Assembly (NCBI GenBank): GCA_019100305.1
Contig: JAHRHW010000225.1
Location: forward strand, 1 to 7,306
Length of the DNA: 7,306 nucleotides
Source: Candidatus Thiodiazotropha taylori
GTDB taxonomy: Bacteria; Pseudomonadota; Gammaproteobacteria; Chromatiales; Chromatiaceae
Reading direction: 5' to 3'
This document shows positions 1 through 6,582 of this stretch, piece after piece; positions within the stretch are counted from its first letter, which is position 1, and each line of letters begins with the position of its first letter. The notes beneath the pieces are model-generated. The model worked only from the letters and a program-made list of their open reading frames with translations, searched no databases and was not told the DNA's origin. The translations under genes and the position numbers were made by a program.

Positions 1-22
1 CCCACCGATAAAGCCCCAATAT

Positions 23-56
23 ACAGTACTTTTCGTTTCGAAAAACAGTACTTTTC
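23..56. repeat. Duplicated 12-base motif with internal hairpin upstream of the VIT/VWA gene
   Basis: The 12-mer ACAGTACTTTTC occurs at 23-34 and again at 45-56, with starts 22 bases apart (about two helical turns). Between and across the copies lies an imperfect inverted repeat: AGTAC at 25-29 and TTTTCG at 30-35, a three-base TTT loop, then CGAAAA at 39-44 and AGTACT at 47-52, with a two-base bulge. Repeats with helical phasing ahead of a gene can be regulator operators; the hairpin could also be the end of an upstream transcript. No family of sites was recognised. Confidence 0.45.
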
Positions 57-101
57 AGTAATTGGTTTATTTATTTAAAACCTCGCACTACTGTCTCCTT
101 A

Positions 102-138
102 ACTCCGATGTGGAGTCCCCTTTCTTTAAAAATGGAGT
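102..138 (+). promoter_or_regulatory. Leader with competing pairings that include the Shine-Dalgarno sequence
   Basis: ACTCC at 102-106 can pair perfectly with GGAGT at 112-116 across a five-base loop. An identical TGGAGT recurs at 133-138, and its GGAG (134-137) is the ribosome binding site of the ATG at 146, eight bases downstream. ACTCC could therefore pair with either copy, hiding or freeing the ribosome binding site. The base pairing is seen directly; a regulatory role is inference, and five-base pairings can arise by chance. The GGAG also supports the ATG at 146 as the start of the gene. Confidence 0.3.
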
Positions 139-145
139 TCTCAGT

Positions 146-2173
146 ATGGCCACACTAATAAAACAGTTTCAATATCTGCTTTTTGGGCTCACCTTATTCG
201 CCGCCCAGAGCGCCACATCCGCCGGTCTGATGACGCCGAAATCAGCCAACCTGCCTGAGCTGGAGATCAAACAGCACCACGTCGACGTCACCATCGAGGA
301 CGGTTATGCGGTCACCTCAGTGGAGCAGGTCTTTTTCAATCCCAACGATCGGGAACTTGAGGCGATCTACTCATTTCCGGTTCCGGAAAAAGCCTCCGTC
401 GGAGAGTTTACCTACTGGATCGATGGCCAACCGGTAACCGGTGAGGTATTGGAGAAACAGCGGGCCAGAGAGGTTTACCAGCAGGAACGTAATGCCGGCC
501 GGGAGACCGCTCTGACCGAGCAGGACAGTTACCGTACCTTCGACAGCCACGTCTATCCGGTAAAACCTCAACAGGAGGTAAAAATACGTCTTGTCTATAT
601 TCAGCCCGCCCACGTGGATAGTGGCATAGGACGCTATGTCTACCCTCTGGAAGAGGGTGGTGTGGATGAGGAGAAGCTGGCTTTCTGGAGTTATAACGAT
701 GTGGTGACCGAGGCATTCAGCTTCAACCTGAAACTACGCTCTTCCTACCCGATCGACAGCCTGCGGCTGCCACAACATCCACAGGCATCCGCAACGGCCA
801 ACTCGCCACAGGAGTGGCTGGTCGCACTGCATAACGGTCAGGCCAATAGTGCAGAAGGGGAGTCTCAAGCCACCCCTGCAATCATCCAGAAACTGGATAG
901 AGACATCGTGGTCTATTGGCGACACCAACAGGGTTTACCGGGCAGCGTCGACATGGTCACCCATAAGGAATCCGGCGAGGACCGGGGAACCTTTATGCTG
1001 ACCGTCACACCGGGTGACGATCTGGCTTCCATCCATGAGGGTCGGGATTGGGTGTTCGTGCTTGACCTGTCAGGCTCCATGAAGGGCAAGTATCAGAGTC
1101 TGGTTGAAGGCGTGAAAAAAGGCTTGGCGCGACTTTCAGAGAAAGATCGTTTCAGGGTCGTGCTCTTCAACGACCATGCCAGGGAACTCACCTCAGGTTA
1201 TATCAACGCGAGCAGTGACAATGCAAAGCACTATATCGATCAGCTTGAAAATATCTCACCCAATGGCAGCACCAATCTTTATGCCGGCGTAGAGCGAGGC
1301 ATAAAGGGTCTGGACTCCGACCGCTCCAGCGCCATCATCCTGGTAACCGATGGGGTTGCCAATGTTGGCACTACGGAAAAGAGAGCATTTCTCAAGCTGC
1401 TTGAGAGTCATGATGTACGGCTGTTCAGTTTTGTCATGGGTAACAGCGCCAATCGTCCCCTTCTGCAAGGCATGACGAAAATCTCAAACGGCTTTTCGAT
1501 CAATATCTCGAATAGTGACGATATCGTCGGACAATTGATGCTGGTAACGGATAAGTTGACCCATGAAGCACTGCACGATATCGATGTGGAGATTCGCGGA
1601 GTCAAAGTAAAGGATCTGACACCGGACCGAATCGGCTCCCTATACCGGGGCCGTCAACTAATCCTGTTCGGCCACTACTGGGGCGACGGTATGGCTGATG
1701 TCACCATCCGCGGTAAGAAATCGGGACAAAAGATGGCGTACTCGAGCCAATTCGAATTTCCCAGCCAGAGTAACCGCAACCCCGAGATTGAACGGTTATG
1801 GGCCTATGCCACAATTGAATCATTGCAAAATCAGATCGACTATCTGGGTGAGGATGCTGACACTCGACAGGCGATTGTGGATGTCGCTAAAGAGTATGGA
1901 TTGGTGACAGACTACACCTCGATGGTGGTTGTCAGAGAAGAGCAGTTTCAGCAGCATGGCATCGATCGTAACAACCAGGCGCGTGTGGCTAAGGAGCAAG
2001 CTGCACGACAGCAACGGGCTGCCGCACCGGTCGCCAACAATCGAGTCGACAATCAGCAGCCGATGTTCAACAAACCGCGCGCTTATCCATCGCATGGTGG
2101 TGGCGCTCTCGGCCCCTGGATGCTCTTGCTGTTGATCCCGTTATTGAAAGCACAACGTCAACGCCGTAATTGA
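146..2173 (+). CDS. Exported VIT and von Willebrand factor A domain protein with GlyGly-CTERM-like tail
   Basis: The protein is 675 residues from the chosen ATG, which has GGAG eight bases upstream and opens a clear signal peptide (hydrophobic core at about residues 8-20, cleavage probably after the alanine in ATSA, residue 26). The frame is open back to a TTG at 62, but that start would bury the signal peptide behind 28 unlike residues. A VIT domain (about 34-157) precedes a VWA domain (about 300-470) with a complete metal-binding MIDAS site: DLSGS at 307-311, Thr376 in NGSTNL and Asp402 in VTDG. A conserved YGLVTDYTSMVVV stretch (about 584-596) is followed by a Gln/Ala/Arg-rich segment and then GGGALG at 651-656, a short hydrophobic helix and a basic RQRRN end. 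That tail resembles GlyGly-CTERM, a signal cut by rhombosortase after type II secretion. TIGR03788-type sortase targets share the VIT-VWA layout, but no LPXTG-like motif was seen. VIT-VWA proteins generally mediate adhesion or protein contacts; the ligand here is unknown. The gene ends in tandem stops, TGA TAA. Confidence 0.9.
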   Translation: MATLIKQFQYLLFGLTLFAAQSATSAGLMTPKSANLPELEIKQHHVDVTIEDGYAVTSVEQVFFNPNDRELEAIYSFPVPEKASVGEFTYWIDGQPVTGEVLEKQRAREVYQQERNAGRETALTEQDSYRTFDSHVYPVKPQQEVKIRLVYIQPAHVDSGIGRYVYPLEEGGVDEEKLAFWSYNDVVTEAFSFNLKLRSSYPIDSLRLPQHPQASATANSPQEWLVALHNGQANSAEGESQATPAIIQKLDRDIVVYWRHQQGLPGSVDMVTHKESGEDRGTFMLTVTPGDDLASIHEGRDWVFVLDLSGSMKGKYQSLVEGVKKGLARLSEKDRFRVVLFNDHARELTSGYINASSDNAKHYIDQLENISPNGSTNLYAGVERGIKGLDSDRSSAIILVTDGVANVGTTEKRAFLKLLESHDVRLFSFVMGNSANRPLLQGMTKISNGFSINISNSDDIVGQLMLVTDKLTHEALHDIDVEIRGVKVKDLTPDRIGSLYRGRQLILFGHYWGDGMADVTIRGKKSGQKMAYSSQFEFPSQSNRNPEIERLWAYATIESLQNQIDYLGEDADTRQAIVDVAKEYGLVTDYTSMVVVREEQFQQHGIDRNNQARVAKEQAARQQRAAAPVANNRVDNQQPMFNKPRAYPSHGGGALGPWMLLLLIPLLKAQRQRRN

Positions 2174-2185
2174 TAACGACCCCAG

Positions 2186-2210
2186 TCTGGCCGGAGCTGA
2201 TCCGGCCAGA
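2186..2210. terminator. Strong GC-rich hairpin between converging genes, probable bidirectional terminator
   Basis: TCTGGCCGGA (2186-2195) and TCCGGCCAGA (2201-2210) form a perfect ten-base stem around a GCTGA loop, starting 12 bases after the VIT/VWA stop codon. The plus-strand sequence after it (GTTCTATT) is only moderately T-rich and the minus-strand flank is not T-rich, so it is not a textbook intrinsic terminator. Its position between two convergent genes supports transcription termination or protection of mRNA 3' ends in both directions. Confidence 0.6.
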
Positions 2211-2270
2211 GTTCTATTGATTCAGCAGTGACTCGATTACAGCTCACTCTTGAGTGACGAAACATAGCGA

Positions 2271-3173
2271 CTAAATTGCGTAATCAAGCACCAGACCGAC
2301 AAACACCACCAGACCGAACCGGTTATTGTTGAGAAAGGCCTGGAAGCAGGCCTTGGGGTCACGATCCCGGGTCAACCACTGCTGATAGAGGAACAACATC
2401 GCCGCAGCAGCGATGCCGAGGAAATAGAGCGAGCCGCGATCACTCATCCAACCGATCAAGACCAACAGCCCGATCATGACGCCCTGCAGCAGACCGACAA
2501 TCAAATTGTCATGAGGCCCAAACAGAATCGCCGTGGATTTCACGCCGATCTTCAGATCATCCTCTCGATCCACCATGGCGTACTGGGTATCATAGATCAG
2601 TGCCCAGATCAGGGTGGAGAGAAAAATCACCCAGGTGATCAGCGGCAGACTCTCGGTCAGCGCCATGAAGACCATCGGTACCGCCCAGCCGAAGGCAGCG
2701 CCCAAAACCACCTGAGGCAGATAGGTGTAACGCTTCATGAAGGGATAGAGCGCGGTCAGCGCCAGAGCAACCAGGGAGAGATAACGAGTTGGCCAGTTCA
2801 AAAAGATCAGCAGAGTGGCCGCCATCAGTGAGAGTACCAGAAACACCCCGATCGCCTCTCTGGGCTGTATCAATCCACTGGCGATGGGACGATCCCCGGT
2901 GCGCGCCACGTGACCGTCAAAATCCCGGTCCGCATAGTCGTTGATGGCGCAGCCGGCAGAACGCATGATCGCCACCCCCAGGGTGAAGACCAGTACCATG
3001 CCCCAGGGAGGCACCCCCTCAGCAGCGATCCACAATGACCAGAGGGTAGGCCAGAGCAGCAGCAGTATGCCGATTGGGCGATGCAGCCTGATCAGCAGTG
3101 CATAGCGCCTCAGCCTCTCCCCCCAGCCCACAGACTGGACCGGCGGCAGCCCCATGTTTGCCTCACCACTCAT
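2271..3173 (-). CDS. ubiA: 4-hydroxybenzoate polyprenyltransferase UbiA
   Basis: This integral membrane enzyme attaches the polyprenyl chain to C3 of 4-hydroxybenzoate, the second step of ubiquinone synthesis. At 300 residues it is close to the usual length of about 290. Both Mg-diphosphate Asp motifs are present: NDYADRDFD at 78-86 and DTQYAMVDREDD at 195-206. LHRPIGILLLLWPTLWSLW near residue 30 and the C-terminal CFQAFLNNNRFGL block are typical of UbiA rather than of heme O or menaquinone prenyltransferases. Multiple hydrophobic helices run through the protein. The ATG at 3173 overlaps the ubiC stop as ATGA, so translation is probably coupled. A second ATG at 3155 (residue 7) has a better ribosome binding site, GGTGAGG five bases upstream, and may be the true or an additional start. 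The chain length used cannot be read from the sequence. Confidence 0.97.
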   Translation of the reverse strand: MSGEANMGLPPVQSVGWGERLRRYALLIRLHRPIGILLLLWPTLWSLWIAAEGVPPWGMVLVFTLGVAIMRSAGCAINDYADRDFDGHVARTGDRPIASGLIQPREAIGVFLVLSLMAATLLIFLNWPTRYLSLVALALTALYPFMKRYTYLPQVVLGAAFGWAVPMVFMALTESLPLITWVIFLSTLIWALIYDTQYAMVDREDDLKIGVKSTAILFGPHDNLIVGLLQGVMIGLLVLIGWMSDRGSLYFLGIAAAAMLFLYQQWLTRDRDPKACFQAFLNNNRFGLVVFVGLVLDYAI

Positions 3174-3757
3174 CGATCACCACTCATCCGCATTGGCAGC
3201 TCCGGCAGAAACAACTCATTCACCAGAATCGGTCTCTGCGCCATATAGAAAAGGGTACGCCGGCCCCAAAACAACTCCGGTTGCCGCTCAAGATGTTCAC
3301 AGGCCGCATCGAACAGGGCATGGCCCGGACTGAGCCTGGCAAACATGGTCGCACCACGAATCACCTTCGGGTCTGAGAACAATACCGCTCCCAAGGGTTT
3401 CTCCCCAAGCAGCATCAATCGTCGTGCCGGCCCTTTCAGGGTTGAGGCAGGAATCAGTGTGCGGGCGAAGACCCAAGGCCTGTCATCACACAGCAGCACC
3501 ACATCCCGCACCAGCGCCAGCAGCCCCTGACGCATCTCCAGTGACTGCCGTTCACTGGGCAGCGGCCGACCCCACTCCTGCTGTTGCAGCGAGACCCGGA
3601 ACCGGCCTGATCCACAACACTGAATCACCCGCCGGGTAAGGGAACCAGTATCGCGCAGCCACTCCTGAGCCTCTGGTGGAACCCCGCTGTAGCGGCGTTG
3701 CGACCAATCGCTCCAATGGGGTTCCAGTAGTGACCTCTTACTGCTTCGCTGACTCAA
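3170..3757 (-). CDS. ubiC: Chorismate pyruvate-lyase UbiC
   Basis: This soluble enzyme converts chorismate to 4-hydroxybenzoate and pyruvate, the committed entry into ubiquinone synthesis. Its product is the substrate of UbiA, encoded directly downstream. Family signatures are the WVFARTLIP block at 95-103, whose Arg99 matches the active-site arginine (Arg76 in E. coli); PLGAVLF at 121-127, which forms part of the product pocket; and NELFLPE at 180-186, whose Glu181 matches catalytic Glu155. The protein has 195 residues against 165 in E. coli, much of the difference being N-terminal. The start is a TTG at 3757, supported by AAGGA seven bases upstream (3765-3769) and by the absence of any ATG before residue 75. 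Identification is secure; the exact N-terminus is slightly less so. Confidence 0.95.
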   Translation of the reverse strand: MSQRSSKRSLLEPHWSDWSQRRYSGVPPEAQEWLRDTGSLTRRVIQCCGSGRFRVSLQQQEWGRPLPSERQSLEMRQGLLALVRDVVLLCDDRPWVFARTLIPASTLKGPARRLMLLGEKPLGAVLFSDPKVIRGATMFARLSPGHALFDAACEHLERQPELFWGRRTLFYMAQRPILVNELFLPELPMRMSGDR

Positions 3758-3764
3758 GCTTTGT

Positions 3765-3769
3765 TCCTT
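3765..3769 (-). promoter_or_regulatory. Ribosome binding site that fixes the TTG start of ubiC
   Basis: On the minus strand AAGGA stands seven bases ahead of TTG at 3757-3755. This good match at ideal spacing is the main reason for accepting the rare TTG start codon. Confidence 0.7.
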
Positions 3770-3780
3770 GAAAAAGATCG

Positions 3781-3810
3781 ATTATGGCACAGCAGACAAG
3801 CAGTTGACGA
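3781..3810 (-). promoter_or_regulatory. Candidate sigma-70 promoter for ubiCA
   Basis: On the minus strand CATAAT (3786-3781, five of six matches to the -10 consensus) lies 18 bases after TCGTCA (3810-3805, four of six matches to the -35). Transcription would start near 3774, leaving a short leader of about 17 bases before the ubiC TTG that includes its ribosome binding site. The rest of the 117-base gap from recG (3758-3874) shows no convincing terminator, so ubiCA may be expressed both from this promoter and by read-through from recG. Confidence 0.45.
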
Positions 3811-3874
3811 ACATCCGTGATGCAGGACAATCGTTGCACAAGGGTTACTCTGGGAGTCTCACTGGGATCGGCGC

Positions 3875-5983
3875 TCAAACCCGCCCATAGTCGACCCGCT
3901 CACCCAGCCAGCGCTTGACCAGTGCACTCGCGGCAGACGGATCCTGTTCGATCACCATGGCCGCCCCATCACGAACATCATCCAGCATCTCCTGATCTCT
4001 GATCAGATCGGCGATCCGCAATTGCATCTCACCAGTCTGACGGGTTCCGAGCACCTCGCCGGGACCTCGCATCTCCAGATCTTTCTGTGCGATCAAAAAA
4101 CCATCTCCGGTCTCACGAAGGATCGCCAGGCGCTGCTTTGCCTGTTGTGAGAGAGGGGATTGATACATCAACAGACAGTGGCTCTCCGCACTGCCACGCC
4201 CGACCCGGCCACGCAGTTGATGTAGCTGAGCCAACCCAAGGCGCTCAGGATTTTCAATGATCATCAAACTGGCGTTGGGAACATCCACGCCCACCTCAAT
4301 CACCGTGGTGGCCACCAGCAGATCCAGGGAGCCGGATTTGAACCCCCCCATTATCTGCTCTTTTTCATCCTGCTTGATGCGTCCATGCACCAGTCCGATA
4401 TTGAGCTCGGGAAGCGCCTTGGCCAACAGCCGCTCGGTCTCTTCCGCTGCCTGACACTGCAACACCTCCGACTCCTCAATCAAGGTACAGACCCAATAGG
4501 CCTGACGCCCTTCGGCACAGGCCGCTCTGACCCGGGCAACAACCTCATCGCGGCGACTGCTAGAGAGTACCGCCGTGGTAACCGGTTTTCGCCCCGGCGG
4601 CAAGCCGTCGATCACCGACAGATCGAGATCGGCATAAGCGGTCATCGCCAGGGTGCGCGGAATCGGTGTGGCGGTCATGATCAGCTGATGAGGGGTACGA
4701 TTCTGCCGTTGCCCCTTTTCCCGCAGGGCAAGACGCTGATGGACGCCGAAACGGTGCTGCTCATCGATCACCACCAAGCCAAGGTCGTTAAACGATACAT
4801 CGTCCTGAAACAGTGCCTGGGTGCCGACCACCATCTGCACCTCGGCCGACTCAATCCGCTGCAGCACCTGTTCCCGCGCCCTGCCCTTGAGCCGCCCGGT
4901 CAGCCAGGCGATCTCGACCCCCAAAGGTCTCAACCACTGACTGAAGTTGTTCAGATGCTGCTCCGCCAGCAGCTCGGTCGGTGCCATCAGGGCCACCTGG
5001 CTGCCGGCGCCGATCGCCTGCAGTGCCGCCAAGGCGCTGACCACGGTTTTACCCGAACCCACATCCCCCTGCACCAGCCGCTGCATCGGCCTGGCCTTCG
5101 CCAGATCATCTTCTATCTCAGCCACCACCCGATGCTGAGCTTCGGTCAGACTGAAGGGCAAAGCCTCGAGCAGCTCCTGCTTGAGTCGATTCTGCTTGGC
5201 ATAGGCGGTACTTGTGATGCGCTGGTGTTCTGCCCGAACACTCAGCAGACTGATCTGATGAGCCAGCAGCTCTTCGAAAGCAAGCCGTTGCTGTGCTGGA
5301 TGCTCACCGGAAAGCAATCGCTGTTGATCCACATCCGGTGGCGGACGATGCAGAAAACAGACCGCCTGCAGAAGACCGGAGAGTTGAAAACGCTGTAACA
5401 GACTCTCAGGCAGCAACTCTTGCAGGGCAGCGGGTGATCGATCCAGCAACTCAAGGGTCTGACCGATCAGCCCTCTCAAGGTCAATTGATGCACACCCTC
5501 GGTCGTCGGATAGACCGGGGTCAAGGTATCTTCAACCAGCAGTGGTTCATCGGCTGAGAGTCGCTGATACTCCGGATGCACCATCTCAAGGCTGTTGGGC
5601 CCGCTGCGTACCTCACCAAAACAGCGTAACCTTACCCCTCGGCTGAGATTCTGACGCTGAGCATTGCTGAAGTAGAAAAAACGCAGAAACAGACTGCCGG
5701 TACCATCGGAGAGATGGACCATCAGAGAACGACGCCGGCCGAACTTGATCTCGGCCAGATCCACCTCCCCTTCGATAACCACCTGATCGCCCCGCCGCAA
5801 TCCGCCAATCGGGTGCACCCGGGTTCTGTCCTGATAGCGCAACGGCAGATGGAAGAGTACATCCTGCAGGGTGGTAATACCCAGTTTCGCAAGCTTTTCG
5901 GCGCTCCTTGCCCCAACCCCTTTCAACAGGGTGACAGATTGGTCTGCCAGACTTTTAAGTTCAATATCCTTTTTCAATGTCAC
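3875..5983 (-). CDS. recG: ATP-dependent DNA helicase RecG
   Basis: RecG is a superfamily 2 double-strand DNA translocase that reverses stalled replication forks and processes D-loops, R-loops and Holliday junctions. The 702-residue length matches the family (693 in E. coli). An N-terminal helix-hairpin segment (LLKGVG at 19-24) and HLPLRYQDRT (45-54) lead into the OB-fold wedge domain (about 60-155) that splits the fork. The helicase core carries Walker A GDVGSGKT at 306-313, PTELLAEQH at 335-343, the DEQH box at 407-410 followed by RFGVHQR, motif III TATPIPRT at 437-444, motif V TTVIEVGVDVPNA at 559-571 and motif VI QLRGRVGRG at 589-597. The RecG-specific TRG region reads DLEMRGPGEVLGTRQTG at 635-651. 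The start is a GTG at 5983 with only a weak ribosome binding site, so the first few residues are uncertain. No key residue is missing. Confidence 0.98.
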   Translation of the reverse strand: MTLKKDIELKSLADQSVTLLKGVGARSAEKLAKLGITTLQDVLFHLPLRYQDRTRVHPIGGLRRGDQVVIEGEVDLAEIKFGRRRSLMVHLSDGTGSLFLRFFYFSNAQRQNLSRGVRLRCFGEVRSGPNSLEMVHPEYQRLSADEPLLVEDTLTPVYPTTEGVHQLTLRGLIGQTLELLDRSPAALQELLPESLLQRFQLSGLLQAVCFLHRPPPDVDQQRLLSGEHPAQQRLAFEELLAHQISLLSVRAEHQRITSTAYAKQNRLKQELLEALPFSLTEAQHRVVAEIEDDLAKARPMQRLVQGDVGSGKTVVSALAALQAIGAGSQVALMAPTELLAEQHLNNFSQWLRPLGVEIAWLTGRLKGRAREQVLQRIESAEVQMVVGTQALFQDDVSFNDLGLVVIDEQHRFGVHQRLALREKGQRQNRTPHQLIMTATPIPRTLAMTAYADLDLSVIDGLPPGRKPVTTAVLSSSRRDEVVARVRAACAEGRQAYWVCTLIEESEVLQCQAAEETERLLAKALPELNIGLVHGRIKQDEKEQIMGGFKSGSLDLLVATTVIEVGVDVPNASLMIIENPERLGLAQLHQLRGRVGRGSAESHCLLMYQSPLSQQAKQRLAILRETGDGFLIAQKDLEMRGPGEVLGTRQTGEMQLRIADLIRDQEMLDDVRDGAAMVIEQDPSAASALVKRWLGERVDYGRV

Positions 5984-6099
5984 TCGCTTTCATATGATTT
6001 GAAGGTAAACTGTTGGCGTCTTCTTATGGACTCATCGATGCACTCGGAGATCCATGTTGAGACAACATTTTCAAATTGTGAACCCGGAGTAAAGTGGAA
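5984..6099. promoter_or_regulatory. Divergent recG/yjbQ control region
   Basis: These 116 bases must hold the promoters of two genes pointing away from each other. A plus-strand candidate for yjbQ is TTGAAG at 5999-6004, a 17-base spacer and TCTTAT at 6022-6027 (four of six matches each), which would give a leader of about 65 bases. No equally good candidate was found for recG. The stretch is AT-richer than its surroundings and contains the palindrome TCATATGA near the recG start. No known operator was recognised. Confidence 0.35.
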
Positions 6100-6516
6100 A
6101 TGGTGGCACAGGAAACATTCAGTGTTCAAACCCGTGGCAGAGAGACTCTCAACATTACCCATCAGATCACCTCACTGGTGGATCAATCCGGCATCCAAAC
6201 CGGCCTCTGCCAACTCTTTCTGCGCCACACCAGTGCCTCGCTGATCCTTTGTGAAAATGCCGATCCTGATGTCCGCTCCGACTTGGAGCGCTACCTCTCC
6301 AGACTGGTCAAGGATGGTGACCCGATCTTTCAGCACACCATGGAAGGCCCGGACGATATGTCGGCCCATATCCGCACAATCCTCACCCACAGCGATCTCA
6401 GCCTGCCGATCAGCAACGGACGATTGGCATTGGGCACCTGGCAGGGAGTCTACCTGTGGGAACACAGAACCCACCCTCACAATCGTCAAGTGATGGCAAC
6501 TTTGTTTGGAGAATAA
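6100..6516 (+). CDS. yjbQ: YjbQ/UPF0047 family protein, possible secondary thiamine-phosphate synthase
   Basis: From the ATG at 6100 the protein is 138 residues, the same length as E. coli YjbQ, and it aligns from the first residue. Family hallmarks are HTSASL at 43-48, ENADPDVRSDLER at 52-64, EGPDDMSAH at 82-90 and the C-terminal GTWQGVYLWEHR at 112-123. The conserved His, Asp and Glu residues line a metal-containing pocket in this small beta-rich, trimer-forming fold. E. coli YjbQ has a weak thiamine-phosphate synthase activity, which is why the family carries that name, but its physiological role is unsettled. A GTG at 6094 is in frame two codons earlier; GGAG at 6086-6089 is four bases from that GTG and ten from the ATG, so neither spacing is ideal. 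The ATG is preferred for its fit to the family. The gene stands alone, divergent from recG and convergent with the next gene. Confidence 0.93.
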   Translation: MVAQETFSVQTRGRETLNITHQITSLVDQSGIQTGLCQLFLRHTSASLILCENADPDVRSDLERYLSRLVKDGDPIFQHTMEGPDDMSAHIRTILTHSDLSLPISNGRLALGTWQGVYLWEHRTHPHNRQVMATLFGE

Positions 6517-6582
6517 GGGGACGCGAGAAACAACAGGAATGCTACTCCGGATAAACTGCTTCCAGAGCCAATTCAATAACAC

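Noticed and set aside
62..145. N-terminal extension of the VIT/VWA protein from the TTG at 62
   Set aside because: The 28 extra residues would bury a clear signal peptide, the TTG has no ribosome binding site, and the ATG at 146 has a well-spaced GGAG.
3838..3874. Repeated TGGGA words just after recG as a terminator
   Set aside because: They are direct rather than inverted repeats and cannot form a stable stem, and no T-tract follows.
4385..5398. 337-codon open frame on the plus strand, antisense to recG
   Set aside because: It lies wholly opposite the conserved RecG helicase motifs. Its product is rich in His, Gln, Arg and Pro with no recognisable domain, as expected for an antisense shadow.
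6051..6082. Possible CRP-like or other palindromic operator around the TTGTGAA motif before yjbQ
   Set aside because: Only one half-site resembles the consensus and the opposite arm does not match, so no operator is called.
5980..6162. 60-codon minus-strand frame that overlaps the recG start in a coupled-looking way
   Set aside because: Much of it runs antisense to yjbQ, it has no recognisable features, and its overlap with the recG GTG is probably chance.
6172..6582. 136-codon minus-strand frame opposite yjbQ
   Set aside because: It mirrors the conserved YjbQ motifs on the other strand and has no independent support.
6517..6582. Possible terminator between yjbQ and the converging hypothetical gene
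   Set aside because: Only very short, interrupted complementarity (GGAA/TTCC) was found, with no stable stem or T-tract.
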